Source of the DNA: Phascolarctobacterium sp.
GTDB taxonomy: Bacteria > Bacillota > Negativicutes > Acidaminococcales > Acidaminococcaceae
Direction of reading: 5' to 3'
DNA: 64,000 nt
Assembly (NCBI GenBank): GCA_030523325.1
Contig: JAUNIS010000003.1
Coordinates: 1 to 64,000 of the forward strand
Shown here: positions 28,345-37,777 of the stretch, in pieces
Layout of the letters: every line of letters begins with the position of its first letter
Numbering within the stretch: the stretch's first letter is position 1
Program-made: the position numbers and the translations under genes
The notes under the pieces: generated by a model
The model's input: only the letters and a program-made list of their open reading frames with translations
Told to the model about the DNA's origin: nothing
Database searches by the model: none

Positions 28345-29949
28345 CTAATTGCTAATTGTCTGCAGCGCTGCTTCCACCAAGCCTTTGAAGAGAGGATGAG
28401 GAGCATCGGGACGGGACTTGAATTCTGGATGAGCTTGGGTTGCAATGAAATATGGATGACCAGGAAGCTCAATCATCTCCACTATGTGTCCGTTGGGAGA
28501 AAGTCCGGATAAGGACATCCCGTTTGCTTCGAGAACTTCTCTGTAATCATTGTTTACTTCATATCTATGTCTATGACGCTCAGAAATTTCTTTGGAGTCA
28601 TAAACCTTTTGTGCTAAAGAGCCTTCCTTAAGAACGCAAGGATAGGCACCCAGCCTTAAGGTACCACCAAGATTTACCACACCATTTTGTTCTGGCATCA
28701 AAGCAATCACTGGATATTTTGTATCGGGATCAAGCTCGATGCTGTTAGCACCCTCAAGCTTGCAGACATTGCGTGCAAATTCTACGATGGAAAGCTGCAA
28801 GCCTAAACATAAACCTAGGAAGGGTATCTTATGGGTACGTGCAAAATGAATTGCCTTAATTTTACCTTCCGTTCCGCGAGTACCAAAGCCACCAGGAACG
28901 ATGATGCCCTGCAAATGCCCCAGTAATTTAGCTGCAGTTTCACTTGTTACGTCTTCCGCGTCAATCCATTCGATTTCAACTTCGGCTTTATTCGCAATGC
29001 CACCATGCTTCAAGGATTCGACAACAGAAAGATACGCATCGTGCAAAGTGATATATTTACCAACTAAACCAATTTTCACCTTATGCTCAGGATGATTGTA
29101 GTCATCAACCATTTTCTTCCAAGCAGTCAGGTCGGGTTCTGGGCAAGGCAAATGCAGGCAATCGCATACCGCCTTAGCAAGATTTTCTTCTTCCAACATC
29201 AAAGGAACCTCGTAGAGAGATTTTGCGTCCAAATTTTGTAAAACATGTTCTGGTTTAACGTTACAGAACAAAGCAATTTTTTTACGCATGCCTTCATCAA
29301 CGGGATAGTCGGAGCGGCAAACAAGAATGTCGGGCCAAATGCCCATGCTTTGCAAGGACTTGACAGACATTTGTGTGGGCTTGGTCTTCATTTCCCCGCT
29401 TGCTTTTAGATAAGGAATCAAGGTCACTTGAATCATGATCGCATTTTCACGACCAACCTCGGCTTGGAATTGACGAAAAGCTTCAAGAAAAGGTTGGGAT
29501 TCAATGTCACCTACCGTACCACCAATCTCGATGATGGAAATAGTATCGTCGTTCGCATCCTTCGCTTGGTAAATATTGCTCTTAATTTCGTTGGTGATAT
29601 GAGGAATTACTTGCACCGTACCTCCGCCGTAATCACCATGTCTTTCTTTATTTAAAACAGACCAATAAATTTTACCAGTTGTAACATTGGCGTTCCTACC
29701 AAGATTCTCGTTGATGAATCTTTCGTAGTGTCCCAGGTCCAGGTCGGTTTCAATGCCATCTTCTGTAACAAAAACCTCGCCATGTTGCACGGGATTCATT
29801 GTTCCTGGATCCATATTGATGTATGGATCAAATTTTTGCATGGTAACCTTGTAGCCCCTCGCCTTCAAAAGACGTCCGAGGCTAGCTGCAGTTATGCCCT
29901 TGCCCAGTCCGGATACAACGCCGCCAGTTACGAATACATACTTAACCAT
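28345..29949 (-). CDS. pyrG: CTP synthase (glutamine-hydrolysing)
   Basis: ATP-dependent amination of UTP to CTP. N-terminal synthetase domain (~1-265; [23 protein letters not shown], the P-loop) and C-terminal class I glutamine amidotransferase domain (catalytic Cys in [10 protein letters not shown]; His/Glu in QAHPEF). 534 aa from the start at 29949, which has GGGAG upstream; the five-codon longer frame overlaps this SD. It lies 20 nt after carB. The C-terminal ISN and stop are made of the heptad repeat unit. Confidence 0.97.
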   Translation of the reverse strand: MVKYVFVTGGVVSGLGKGITAASLGRLLKARGYKVTMQKFDPYINMDPGTMNPVQHGEVFVTEDGIETDLDLGHYERFINENLGRNANVTTGKIYWSVLNKERHGDYGGGTVQVIPHITNEIKSNIYQAKDANDDTISIIEIGGTVGDIESQPFLEAFRQFQAEVGRENAIMIQVTLIPYLKASGEMKTKPTQMSVKSLQSMGIWPDILVCRSDYPVDEGMRKKIALFCNVKPEHVLQNLDAKSLYEVPLMLEEENLAKAVCDCLHLPCPEPDLTAWKKMVDDYNHPEHKVKIGLVGKYITLHDAYLSVVESLKHGGIANKAEVEIEWIDAEDVTSETAAKLLGHLQGIIVPGGFGTRGTEGKIKAIHFARTHKIPFLGLCLGLQLSIVEFARNVCKLEGANSIELDPDTKYPVIALMPEQNGVVNLGGTLRLGAYPCVLKEGSLAQKVYDSKEISERHRHRYEVNNDYREVLEANGMSLSGLSPNGHIVEMIELPGHPYFIATQAHPEFKSRPDAPHPLFKGLVEAALQTISN

Positions 29950-29969
29950 AATAATCTCCCTCATACAAA

Positions 29970-32900
29970 CTAAAAAATTCTTGATACACTAATCGTCAGT
30001 TCTTCCAGTACGTCAAGCAAAACCTTCACCGTGTCTAGGCTTGTGAAAAGCGGCACATTGTTTTCGATAGCGCATCTACGAATAGCAACGCCATCTTCAT
30101 AATGCACGCCTGATAAAATTGCCCGGGTGTTGATAACGTAGCTTACATAACCAGCGCGGATGGATTGAAGAATTTCATCGCTGCCCTCGGAAGGTTTATG
30201 TAAAAGTCTTGTCTTAATGCCATGCTCCTTCATGTATTGAGCTGTAACAGTTGTAGCTTCAATATTAAAGCCCATATCATAGAAGCGTTTAACTAAAGGA
30301 AAGGCCTCGGGCTTATCTTCATCAGCCAAGGTAAAGATTACCGTTCCATAATTCTGCAAATTGCAACCAGAAGCAATCAAAGCTTTATAAGCAGCTCGAT
30401 GCAGCTTCTTATCATAACCAATGGCTTCACCGGTGGATTTCATTTCCGGAGAAAGATACGCATCCATACCTTTTAATTTACTAAAGGAGAAGGCTGGAGC
30501 TTTGACATACCACATATCCTTTTCATCAGGATAAATGGAGAAGAAACCTTGTTCTTTTAAGCTGACACCTAAAATTACCAGGGTTGCAATATCTGCCAAA
30601 GGATAACCTGTTGCTTTGCTTAAGAAAGGAACTGTTCTTGAAGAACGAGGATTTACTTCTATAATATATACGTCTTCATGCTCATCAACAATAAATTGAA
30701 TATTGAAGAGACCAACTATACCGATGCCGATACCTAATTTTTTTGCATATCTTAAAATAGTTCCTTTAACCTTATCAGAAATGCTAAAGGGCGGGTACAC
30801 GCTCATGGAGTCTCCAGAATGAACACCCGTTCTTTCCACCAGCTCCATGATGCCAGGCACGAAGACATCCTTGCCATCGCAAATCGCATCGACCTCGACT
30901 TCCTTACCTTTTATATAACGGTCAACTAAAACCGGCTTGTCCACGTCAACTTCAACAGCATATTTTAAGTAATGACGCATATCTGCTTCCTTGGAAACGA
31001 TTTGCATCGCACGTCCACCAAGCACAAAGCTAGGACGCACAAGCACAGGATAACCAATTTCACTAGCAGCCTTGACGCCATCTTCAATATTGGTAACAGC
31101 CATACCCTTAGGTTGAGGAATATTCAGTTCTAACAAAAGTTTTTCAAAAGCATCTCTGTTCTCGGCTTTTTCAATAGCGTCGCAGTCGGTGCCAATAATT
31201 TTTACATCATATTCTTTTAAGGGCTCAGCAAGATTAATTGCCGTTTGTCCGCCTAAGATGGCAATGATACCTTCCGGTTGCTCTTGCTCGATGATATTCA
31301 TAACGTCTTCAACGCAAAGAGGCTCGAAATATAATTTGTCACTTGTTGTATAATCAGTGGAAACAGTCTCAGGGTTATTGTTGATGATAATCGCTTCATA
31401 GCCGGCTGCCTTTATCGTTTTAATGGCATGAACCGTAGAATAGTCAAATTCAACGCCTTGACCTATTCTAATGGGACCGGATCCCAAAACGATTATCTTC
31501 TTTTTGTCAGAAATAATTGTTTCGTTCTCGTCTTCGTAAGTGGAATAGAAGTAAGGAACATAGCTTTCAAATTCGCTAGCGCAGGTATCAATCATCTTGT
31601 ATACGGGGAAGATATTGTTAGCTTTGCGCATGTCCCAAATATTTCTTGCGGTCTTGCCCCAGAAATCACCAATGACTCTATCGCAGAAGCCCATCTTTTT
31701 GGCTTCCTTGAGCACGTCAAGATTGTCAACATTCGCCTTAAGAACTTCTTCCATGCGAATAATATTATGGAGACTACGAGTAAAGAACGGATCGATCCAA
31801 GAAATTTTATAAATTTCTTCTTCACTTACTCCTCGACGCAAAAGCTCGGCCAAAGCATAAATTCTATCGTCGGTGCCATCCTTGATATAAATTTTCAGAG
31901 CATCCGTCTCGAAAGAGTCAAACTTAGGAGAATGTAAATGGTAAAGACCAATCTCCAAAGAACGAATCGCTTTTAAAATACTTTCTTCGAAGGTTCTGCC
32001 CACGCTCATAACCTCTCCGGTTGCCTTCATCTGAGTTCCCAGCGAATTATTTGCGTCGTAAAACTTATCAAAGGGGAAACGCGGCATCTTCGAAACTACA
32101 TAATCAAGTGCAGGCTCAAAGCTTGCCAATGTATTTGCTAAAGGAATCTCATCAAGCCTGAGGCCAACGGCAATCTTTGCGGATACTCTAGCAATAGGAT
32201 AACCGCTAGCTTTGGAAGCCAGTGCAGAAGAACGACTTACACGAGGGTTTACTTCGATTAAAAAATATTGGAAGGAATTAGGATCTAAAGCAAATTGTAC
32301 GTTACAGCCACCCTTAATCTTTAAAGCTCTGATAATTTTCAAAGCGGAATCACGGAGCATGTGATATTCCTTGTTGGTTAAGGTTTGGGATGGACAAACA
32401 ACAATGGAATCACCCGTATGTACGCCAACGGGATCCATGTTCTCCATATTACAAATCGCAATGGCTGTGTCATTAGCATCGCGCATTACTTCGTATTCGA
32501 TTTCCTTGTAGCCCTTGACGGATTTTTCGATGAGGGCTTGATGAACAGGTGAAAGCACGAGAGCATTCTTTAAAATTTCCCTGAGCTCTGCTTCATCATC
32601 TGCAAAGCCACCGCCTGTTCCTCCGAGAGTAAAAGCAGGACGAATTACTACGGGGTAGCCAATATTTCTTGCAGCCTTAATCCCATCCTCCATACTTTCA
32701 GCAATTAAGGACGGTAGGATTGGTTCGCCAATCTCCATGCATAACTCTTTAAAGAGCTCTCTGTCTTCGGCCTTCTCAATACTTTCTCCATCCGTACCGA
32801 GCAACTCTACGCCACATTCATGCAGAATACCTTTTTTTTCTAATTGCATGGCGAGGTTGAGACCTGTTTGCCCGCCGATACCAGGCAGGATTGCGTCCGG

Positions 32901-33146
32901 TCTTTCCATGCGAATTACCTTAGCCATAAACTCTAAGGTAAGCGGTTCCATATAAACTTTATCTGCAACAGTATCATCGGTCATGATGGTTGCAGGGTTG
33001 GAGTTACAAAGCACAACTTCGTAGCCTTCTTCTCTAAGGGCGAGGCAAGCTTGCGTTCCTGCATAGTCAAACTCTGCTGCTTGTCCGATAACGATAGGAC
33101 CGGAGCCAATAACTAATATCTTGTGGATATCTGTACGCTTAGGCAT
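29970..33146 (-). CDS. carB: Carbamoyl-phosphate synthase large subunit
   Basis: Makes carbamoyl phosphate from bicarbonate, ATP and ammonia delivered by CarA, for pyrimidines and arginine. 1058 aa with two homologous ATP-grasp halves (carboxy phosphate ~1-400; carbamoyl phosphate ~550-930), an oligomerisation region between them and a C-terminal MGS-like allosteric domain. Repeated motifs such as [20 protein letters not shown] and [16 protein letters not shown] show the duplication. Its start overlaps carA by 8 nt. Confidence 0.97.
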   Translation of the reverse strand: MPKRTDIHKILVIGSGPIVIGQAAEFDYAGTQACLALREEGYEVVLCNSNPATIMTDDTVADKVYMEPLTLEFMAKVIRMERPDAILPGIGGQTGLNLAMQLEKKGILHECGVELLGTDGESIEKAEDRELFKELCMEIGEPILPSLIAESMEDGIKAARNIGYPVVIRPAFTLGGTGGGFADDEAELREILKNALVLSPVHQALIEKSVKGYKEIEYEVMRDANDTAIAICNMENMDPVGVHTGDSIVVCPSQTLTNKEYHMLRDSALKIIRALKIKGGCNVQFALDPNSFQYFLIEVNPRVSRSSALASKASGYPIARVSAKIAVGLRLDEIPLANTLASFEPALDYVVSKMPRFPFDKFYDANNSLGTQMKATGEVMSVGRTFEESILKAIRSLEIGLYHLHSPKFDSFETDALKIYIKDGTDDRIYALAELLRRGVSEEEIYKISWIDPFFTRSLHNIIRMEEVLKANVDNLDVLKEAKKMGFCDRVIGDFWGKTARNIWDMRKANNIFPVYKMIDTCASEFESYVPYFYSTYEDENETIISDKKKIIVLGSGPIRIGQGVEFDYSTVHAIKTIKAAGYEAIIINNNPETVSTDYTTSDKLYFEPLCVEDVMNIIEQEQPEGIIAILGGQTAINLAEPLKEYDVKIIGTDCDAIEKAENRDAFEKLLLELNIPQPKGMAVTNIEDGVKAASEIGYPVLVRPSFVLGGRAMQIVSKEADMRHYLKYAVEVDVDKPVLVDRYIKGKEVEVDAICDGKDVFVPGIMELVERTGVHSGDSMSVYPPFSISDKVKGTILRYAKKLGIGIGIVGLFNIQFIVDEHEDVYIIEVNPRSSRTVPFLSKATGYPLADIATLVILGVSLKEQGFFSIYPDEKDMWYVKAPAFSFSKLKGMDAYLSPEMKSTGEAIGYDKKLHRAAYKALIASGCNLQNYGTVIFTLADEDKPEAFPLVKRFYDMGFNIEATTVTAQYMKEHGIKTRLLHKPSEGSDEILQSIRAGYVSYVINTRAILSGVHYEDGVAIRRCAIENNVPLFTSLDTVKVLLDVLEELTISVSRIF

Positions 33147-34245
33147 TAGCTTGTCCTCCTTTCCATTCGTCCATCATTTGTGTGAAGATATCAAACAAAT
33201 AAGCACTATCTTGTGGTCCAGGTGCAGATTCTGGATGATATTGCACACTGGTAACAAAATCTTCCTTACAGCGCATACCTTCAACAGTATTATCAAGCAA
33301 ATTAATATGAGTAATTTCTAGCTTAGTGTTCTTGATGCTTTCAACATCAACCGCATAAGAATGGTTTTGAGAAGTAATTTCCAGCTTGTCGGTCAATAAA
33401 TTTTTAACAGGATGATTGCCTCCCCTATGTCCGAATTTTAATTTATAAGTTTTCGCACCATAAGCAAGAGCAAGCATTTGATGACCGAGACAAATACCAA
33501 AGATTGGTTTCTTGCCGATTAATTTTTTCAAATTGTTAATTAAAACTTCTACATCTGTCGGATCTCCAGGGCCATTGGACAAGAAAATTCCGTCAGGCTT
33601 TAAAGATAAAATTTTTTCTGCAGATGTATCGTAGGGCACAATAGTTACGTAGCAATTTTTTTTCGCCATCATGCGAGGAATGTTCAGCTTCATACCACAG
33701 TCCACAGCAACAACATGGTATTTACTTTCCGGCTTACCCATGCTATGAATTTCTGTTGCAGTTACGCGAGGCACTTGGTCGTGAGGCATAGTATATTTTT
33801 TTAAATAAGCTAAGGCTTCAGCCGTATCTTTTTGTGCAGAAGTAATGATTGCCTTGCAACTACCATAATTACGAATATGTCTTGCTAATTTTCTTGTGTC
33901 TAAGCCATAAACCCCGACGATACCATATTTTTTCATGATTTCGCTTAAGGTATGACTCGAACGGAAATTGGAAGGCTCGTCATTGTATTGACGCACAATT
34001 AAACCTGCGATGCTAGGCAGCTTTGTTTCGTAGTCGTCATCATTAATACCGTAGTTACCGATGAGCGGATAAGTCATAACAACTGCTTGGTCGGTATAAG
34101 AAGGATCGGAAATAATCTCTTGATAGCCAACCATGGACGTATTGAAAACCAATTCCACAACTGCTTCTCTCTCGCTACCAAAAGCATAACCGAGAATTTC
34201 AGTACCGTCTTCGATTACTATTTTTCTATTAAATGTCTCCCTCAT
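33139..34245 (-). CDS. carA: Carbamoyl-phosphate synthase small subunit
   Basis: Glutaminase subunit providing ammonia to CarB. N-terminal CPSase small domain (~1-150) and a class I amidotransferase domain with catalytic Cys in [11 protein letters not shown] (~residue 248) and His/Glu in [11 protein letters not shown]. 368 aa, usual length. AGGGGG stands 9 nt before the ATG and lies in the loop of a small TGTTAC/GTAACA hairpin. First gene of carA-carB-pyrG-purC. Confidence 0.97.
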   Translation of the reverse strand: MRETFNRKIVIEDGTEILGYAFGSEREAVVELVFNTSMVGYQEIISDPSYTDQAVVMTYPLIGNYGINDDDYETKLPSIAGLIVRQYNDEPSNFRSSHTLSEIMKKYGIVGVYGLDTRKLARHIRNYGSCKAIITSAQKDTAEALAYLKKYTMPHDQVPRVTATEIHSMGKPESKYHVVAVDCGMKLNIPRMMAKKNCYVTIVPYDTSAEKILSLKPDGIFLSNGPGDPTDVEVLINNLKKLIGKKPIFGICLGHQMLALAYGAKTYKLKFGHRGGNHPVKNLLTDKLEITSQNHSYAVDVESIKNTKLEITHINLLDNTVEGMRCKEDFVTSVQYHPESAPGPQDSAYLFDIFTQMMDEWKGGQANA

Positions 34246-34291
34246 TATTGTTACCCCCTAAGTAACAGTAAAACTTTTAGGCATTTTACCT

Positions 34292-34375
34292 AAAAAAAGG
34301 GCGCCTCGGGCACAAGCCCAAAGCACCTTTGCTTTTTCCACAATACATTTTATTACATTCGCTATTCGTTGTCAA
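34292..34375 (-). promoter_or_regulatory. carAB promoter and leader terminator (candidate attenuator)
   Basis: TTGACA (34370-34375), 17-nt spacer, TAAAAT (34347-34352). The predicted start is ~34340. Directly after it is the hairpin GGTGC..GGGC-TTGT-GCCC..GCGCC (34300-34327) with a T7 run (34292-34298), before carA. It may serve both as terminator for the upstream permease and as an attenuator of carAB. No PyrR-binding consensus is evident. Confidence 0.6.
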
Positions 34376-34445
34376 TTTTCTTTATATGTATACATAAAAC
34401 TTTTGTGAAATGTATCAATTTGCACAGTTATTTATTTATAAAAAA

Positions 34446-35819
34446 TCAATTTACTCCAATAGCACAACCGATAATAACGAGAATTGTCGCTACTAGAGTC
34501 CAAATGCCAAAGAGAGGCACCATCCATTTCAACCATTTGTCAAAGCGAACGCCTGCAACTGCAACCGACGCAATCATTACCCCGTTAGTTGGGAAAATGG
34601 AGTTGGATAAACCATCACCATATTGGAAAGCGCAGATAGCCATTTGACGAGAAATACCAACCACGTCTGATAAAGGAGCCATGATAGGCATGACGACAGC
34701 GGCTTGACCTGAGCCAGAGGATACAAAAAAGTTGAAAATAATATTAGCATAGAACATCACAGGCCCAATTAAAACCTCGGGAAGCTTAGACATGCCCGCT
34801 GCCACGTAATAGATGAGTGAATGCAAAATATTTCCTTCGGTTAAGATGACACTGATGGATGTAGCAAGACCAATCAGGAGAGCAGAGAATGCCATCTTTT
34901 GTGCACCAGCTACAAGATTTTTCACAAAGCCTTCTGCACCCATACCGCTGACGAGAGCTCCCCATACAGCGATTAAAAGAAAAGTTGCAGCCATATGATC
35001 AAGGCCCCACTTAAAAGCGAAGGAACCATAAGTATAAACGGCAAGTCCTACCGCAAGGCCAGCTAGAACGAGGAAGTCTCGTATGCCAAAATTATCATCG
35101 ATCTCTACCTTTTGGTCTTCGATAACAAATTCGTCTCCCATGACACTCGCCTCAGGATTCTTTAAAATTTTCGCAGCATAACGCATAACATAAAGAATGG
35201 TAATTGCAAGAAGCACGAGCCAACCAAAGGTTCTAAAGGCAAAGCCAGACATTAAAGGAACATCGGCAATTTTTTGAGCCGTTTGCACTGTCATAGCACA
35301 CATGGGACTCATGGAATAACCCGTATAAGCCGCACAATAAGTTAAAGCAAGGGCGCAAATTTGATCAAGATGCAAGGATTTAGCCAAAATTAAACCAACA
35401 GGAACAACAGCCACAACTGGATTAGCCATGATACCAACCGCACCAAGGATGGACATGACAATCATCATCAAGGGAATGATAACAAGCTCGCGACCGCCAA
35501 GTTTTTTTACCAAGAATCCTATGAGTCTATCGAAGGCTTTCGTTTCGATGAGCACGTAAAAATATCCGCCGACTAAAAAGGTAAAGAGGATGATGGGTCC
35601 GCTACGTTTCATCCCACCAAAAACAGAATTGATGAAGCCCCACAAGGTTGTGGAACGGGAAGCTACGAAATGAAAAGTGTTAGGATCGATAATCTTTGTG
35701 CCTTTGACGAATTCATACTTGCCCGCAGGAATGATATAAGTTAATGCTGCGACGAGTACCATGAGCATAAAGACGATAATAAATGAGTTGGGCACTTTAA
35801 AGCCTGTTTTAGAATTCAT
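34446..35819 (-). CDS. YfcC-family permease (arginine/ornithine-antiporter-like superfamily)
   Basis: Integral membrane protein, 457 aa, ~11-13 spans, of the YfcC/DcuC-related ion transporter superfamily. Visible conserved parts are an N-terminal TYIIPAGKYE loop, the SGSGQAAVVMPIMAPLSDVVG re-entrant segment and QYGDGLSNSIFPTNG. Members are predicted amino-acid or carboxylate transporters; the substrate is not known. The start at 35819 (MNSKTGF) has AGAGGT 8 nt upstream; the longer frame reads back into the T-box leader. The T-box upstream, with a likely UGG specifier, suggests control by uncharged tRNA-Trp. Confidence 0.85.
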   Translation of the reverse strand: MNSKTGFKVPNSFIIVFMLMVLVAALTYIIPAGKYEFVKGTKIIDPNTFHFVASRSTTLWGFINSVFGGMKRSGPIILFTFLVGGYFYVLIETKAFDRLIGFLVKKLGGRELVIIPLMMIVMSILGAVGIMANPVVAVVPVGLILAKSLHLDQICALALTYCAAYTGYSMSPMCAMTVQTAQKIADVPLMSGFAFRTFGWLVLLAITILYVMRYAAKILKNPEASVMGDEFVIEDQKVEIDDNFGIRDFLVLAGLAVGLAVYTYGSFAFKWGLDHMAATFLLIAVWGALVSGMGAEGFVKNLVAGAQKMAFSALLIGLATSISVILTEGNILHSLIYYVAAGMSKLPEVLIGPVMFYANIIFNFFVSSGSGQAAVVMPIMAPLSDVVGISRQMAICAFQYGDGLSNSIFPTNGVMIASVAVAGVRFDKWLKWMVPLFGIWTLVATILVIIGCAIGVN

Positions 35820-35873
35820 TTTTAATACCTCTGAGAAAAAATTTAAAGCTAATATCAAGTAGTTTTGAACAAT

Positions 35874-36143
35874 AAAAAAGTCCCTGACAGTAAAAACTGT
35901 CAAGGACGAATATAATCCGCGGTGCCACCTTGATTCGTGATTTGACTCACACACTTGCGAGATACCAACATATCCCCGGCAACTTACGTATGCCCTACGT
36001 CGTAGAATACTCTCGCTCTCGCGATTTGACTACGCCCTCCGCGGTCCATTTGATGATTTGTTTCCCATCCGGCTCCCAGCTACCCGAACTCTCTGTGCAG
36101 TCATCGTCACCTTTATCTCCGCTTCAACGGTTTGATATGAACT
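35874..36143 (-). promoter_or_regulatory. T-box riboswitch leader
   Basis: Canonical elements on the minus strand: AGAGAG and AGCTGGGAGC of stem I, the T-box AAGGTGGCACCGCG (35917-35931), and a terminator GTCCTTGACAG/CTGTCAGGGAC with a T6 run (35874-35907). The stem I base pairs as GCGG (36119-36122) with CCGC (36041-36044). The triplet before the conserved purine is UGG (36046-36048), so a Trp specifier is most likely; AUG one nt earlier would need an A-A mismatch. Confidence 0.92.
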
Positions 36144-36151
36144 TCTCTCAT

Positions 36152-36180
36152 AGGATACTACGCCAAAAGAATTTAGTCAA
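36152..36180 (-). promoter_or_regulatory. Promoter of the T-box transcript
   Basis: TTGACT (36175-36180), 17-nt spacer, TATCCT (36152-36157), just upstream of the T-box leader and 35 nt after the purF stop. Confidence 0.6.
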
Positions 36181-36214
36181 CAAATTTTTTCAAGAGTGGC
36201 TTTGTCTTTACAAA

Positions 36215-37585
36215 TCATAGCACGGGATAATTATTGTTAAAGCAAGCTTTACACAAAGGCAATCCTTCTGCCATGTCATCCAAATCCTCTAAAGCCATGT
36301 AGCCAAGTGAATCGGCTCCGATTGTTTTGCGAATTTCTTCTACAGAATGTTCATTAGCAATAAGTTGGGAATTATCAGGCACATCAGTTCCATAGTAACA
36401 AGGATACAAAAAGGGCGGTGAGCTAATGCGTACATGAACCTCTTTAGCTCCAGCATTACGCATCATCACGATTAGATTAGCCATGGTCGTGCCACGCACA
36501 ATGGAGTCGTCAATAAGTACAACGCGTTTATCCCTTACAACATCAGCAAGCACAGCTAACTTCATGTGAACTGCGTTGGCACGTTCCTTTTGAGATGGTT
36601 TGATAAACGTACGACCCACGTAAGAATTTTTGTAAAATGCGGGAACGAAGGGAATGCCTGCGGCTTTGGCATAACCAACTGCTGCGGTTAAGCCGGACTC
36701 AGGCACACCCGTAACGATATCTGCTTCAACTGGATACCGTTTTGCCAAAGCCATGCCGCCTCGCACTCGAGCTTCATAAACACTAATGCCGTCAATTTTG
36801 GAGTCCAGGCGAGCAAAATAAATATATTCAAAAACGCAATGTGCTTGTCTTTCAGAACGCAAACGCATTTCCGATTGAATACCTTCTTCAGTTATCGTAA
36901 TAATTTCTCCAGGTAAAATGTCGCGCACAAATTCTGCATTAACAGCTGTAAGGGCAGCGCTTTCTGAGGCAAGCACGTACGTTTCGTCAATCTTACCGAG
37001 ACAAAGAGGCTTGAGGCCCCAAGGATCGCGTACGCCTACGAGTTTTTGTGGACTCATAATTAAAAGTGCGTAGCCACCTTTAATTTTTCCAGCAATATTG
37101 CAGACAGCGTCCTCGATGGAATCAGTCGACAATCTTTCTTTAGCAATTGCGTAAGTTAAAACCTCGGAATCGGCCGTGCCCATAAAAACAGCACCCTCTT
37201 GTTCCAATTCTTTACGCAAATCGCTAGCGTTAAGAATATTACCATTGTGAGCTAAAGCAATGATGCCTTTAATATAATTGTAGAAAATCGGTTGAGCATT
37301 TTCTACGCAGCTTCCTCCAGCAGTAGAATAACGCACGTGACCAATACCAATATTTCCGTGCAATTTTTCAAGTGTTTCCTTACGGAAAACTTCACTCACA
37401 AGACCCATGCCTTTGTGACAACAAATATTACCGATAGGTCCCTTGGAATCACAAACAACTATGCCGGCTGATTCTTGTCCTCGATGCTGCAGGGCAGTCA
37501 ATCCATAATAAATCATTTGAGCAGCGTCAATATTTTGCATGCTCCAGATACCAAAAACACCACATTCTTCATGTAATTTATCCAT
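36215..37585 (-). CDS. purF: Amidophosphoribosyltransferase
   Basis: First committed step of purine synthesis: PRPP + glutamine to phosphoribosylamine. 456 aa with a 7-residue propeptide before the catalytic Cys8 (MDKLHEECGVFGI), the Ntn glutaminase half (~1-235) and a PRTase half (VVLIDDSIVRGTTM). Cys residues in HCVFEYIYF, FLYPCYYG and LCKACF match the [4Fe-4S] ligands of the Bacillus-type enzyme. Strong AAAGGAG upstream. Not linked to purC in this genome. Confidence 0.96.
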   Translation of the reverse strand: MDKLHEECGVFGIWSMQNIDAAQMIYYGLTALQHRGQESAGIVVCDSKGPIGNICCHKGMGLVSEVFRKETLEKLHGNIGIGHVRYSTAGGSCVENAQPIFYNYIKGIIALAHNGNILNASDLRKELEQEGAVFMGTADSEVLTYAIAKERLSTDSIEDAVCNIAGKIKGGYALLIMSPQKLVGVRDPWGLKPLCLGKIDETYVLASESAALTAVNAEFVRDILPGEIITITEEGIQSEMRLRSERQAHCVFEYIYFARLDSKIDGISVYEARVRGGMALAKRYPVEADIVTGVPESGLTAAVGYAKAAGIPFVPAFYKNSYVGRTFIKPSQKERANAVHMKLAVLADVVRDKRVVLIDDSIVRGTTMANLIVMMRNAGAKEVHVRISSPPFLYPCYYGTDVPDNSQLIANEHSVEEIRKTIGADSLGYMALEDLDDMAEGLPLCKACFNNNYPVL

Positions 37586-37613
37586 TCAAAAATCTCCTTT
37601 GGGGAAATCGCAA

Positions 37614-37645
37614 TACCGCCCGAGGCAAAACGCCAACGCGCGGTA
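37614..37645 (-). promoter_or_regulatory. Hairpin in the purF leader
   Basis: TACCGC/GCGGTA arms with an inner GGC/GCC pair, lying 30-60 nt upstream of purF. There is no T-run, so it is not a simple terminator; role unknown. Confidence 0.35.
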
Positions 37646-37752
37646 CTACGAATGTATAGGGAGTATTAGGGAGACAAAATTAATTCGGAATTCGGAATGC
37701 AGATTTAAATCAAAATCGACATTGGGCAAATAAATCGAAGTCCGAATTCGTT

Positions 37753-37770
37753 CAAGCCATCGTCGGCTTG
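37753..37770. repeat. Variable hairpin near amtB stop (possible copy K)
   Basis: CAAGCC-ATCGTC-GGCTTG with neighbouring AATTCGGAATTCGG and AATTCG iterations (37679-37750). Resembles the dispersed family in layout but not in sequence. Confidence 0.4.
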
Positions 37771-37777
37771 GGGAAAT

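Noticed and set aside
31428-31937. 169-codon plus-strand frame inside carB
   Set aside because: Antisense to a conserved gene; a long open frame here follows from the codon usage of carB.
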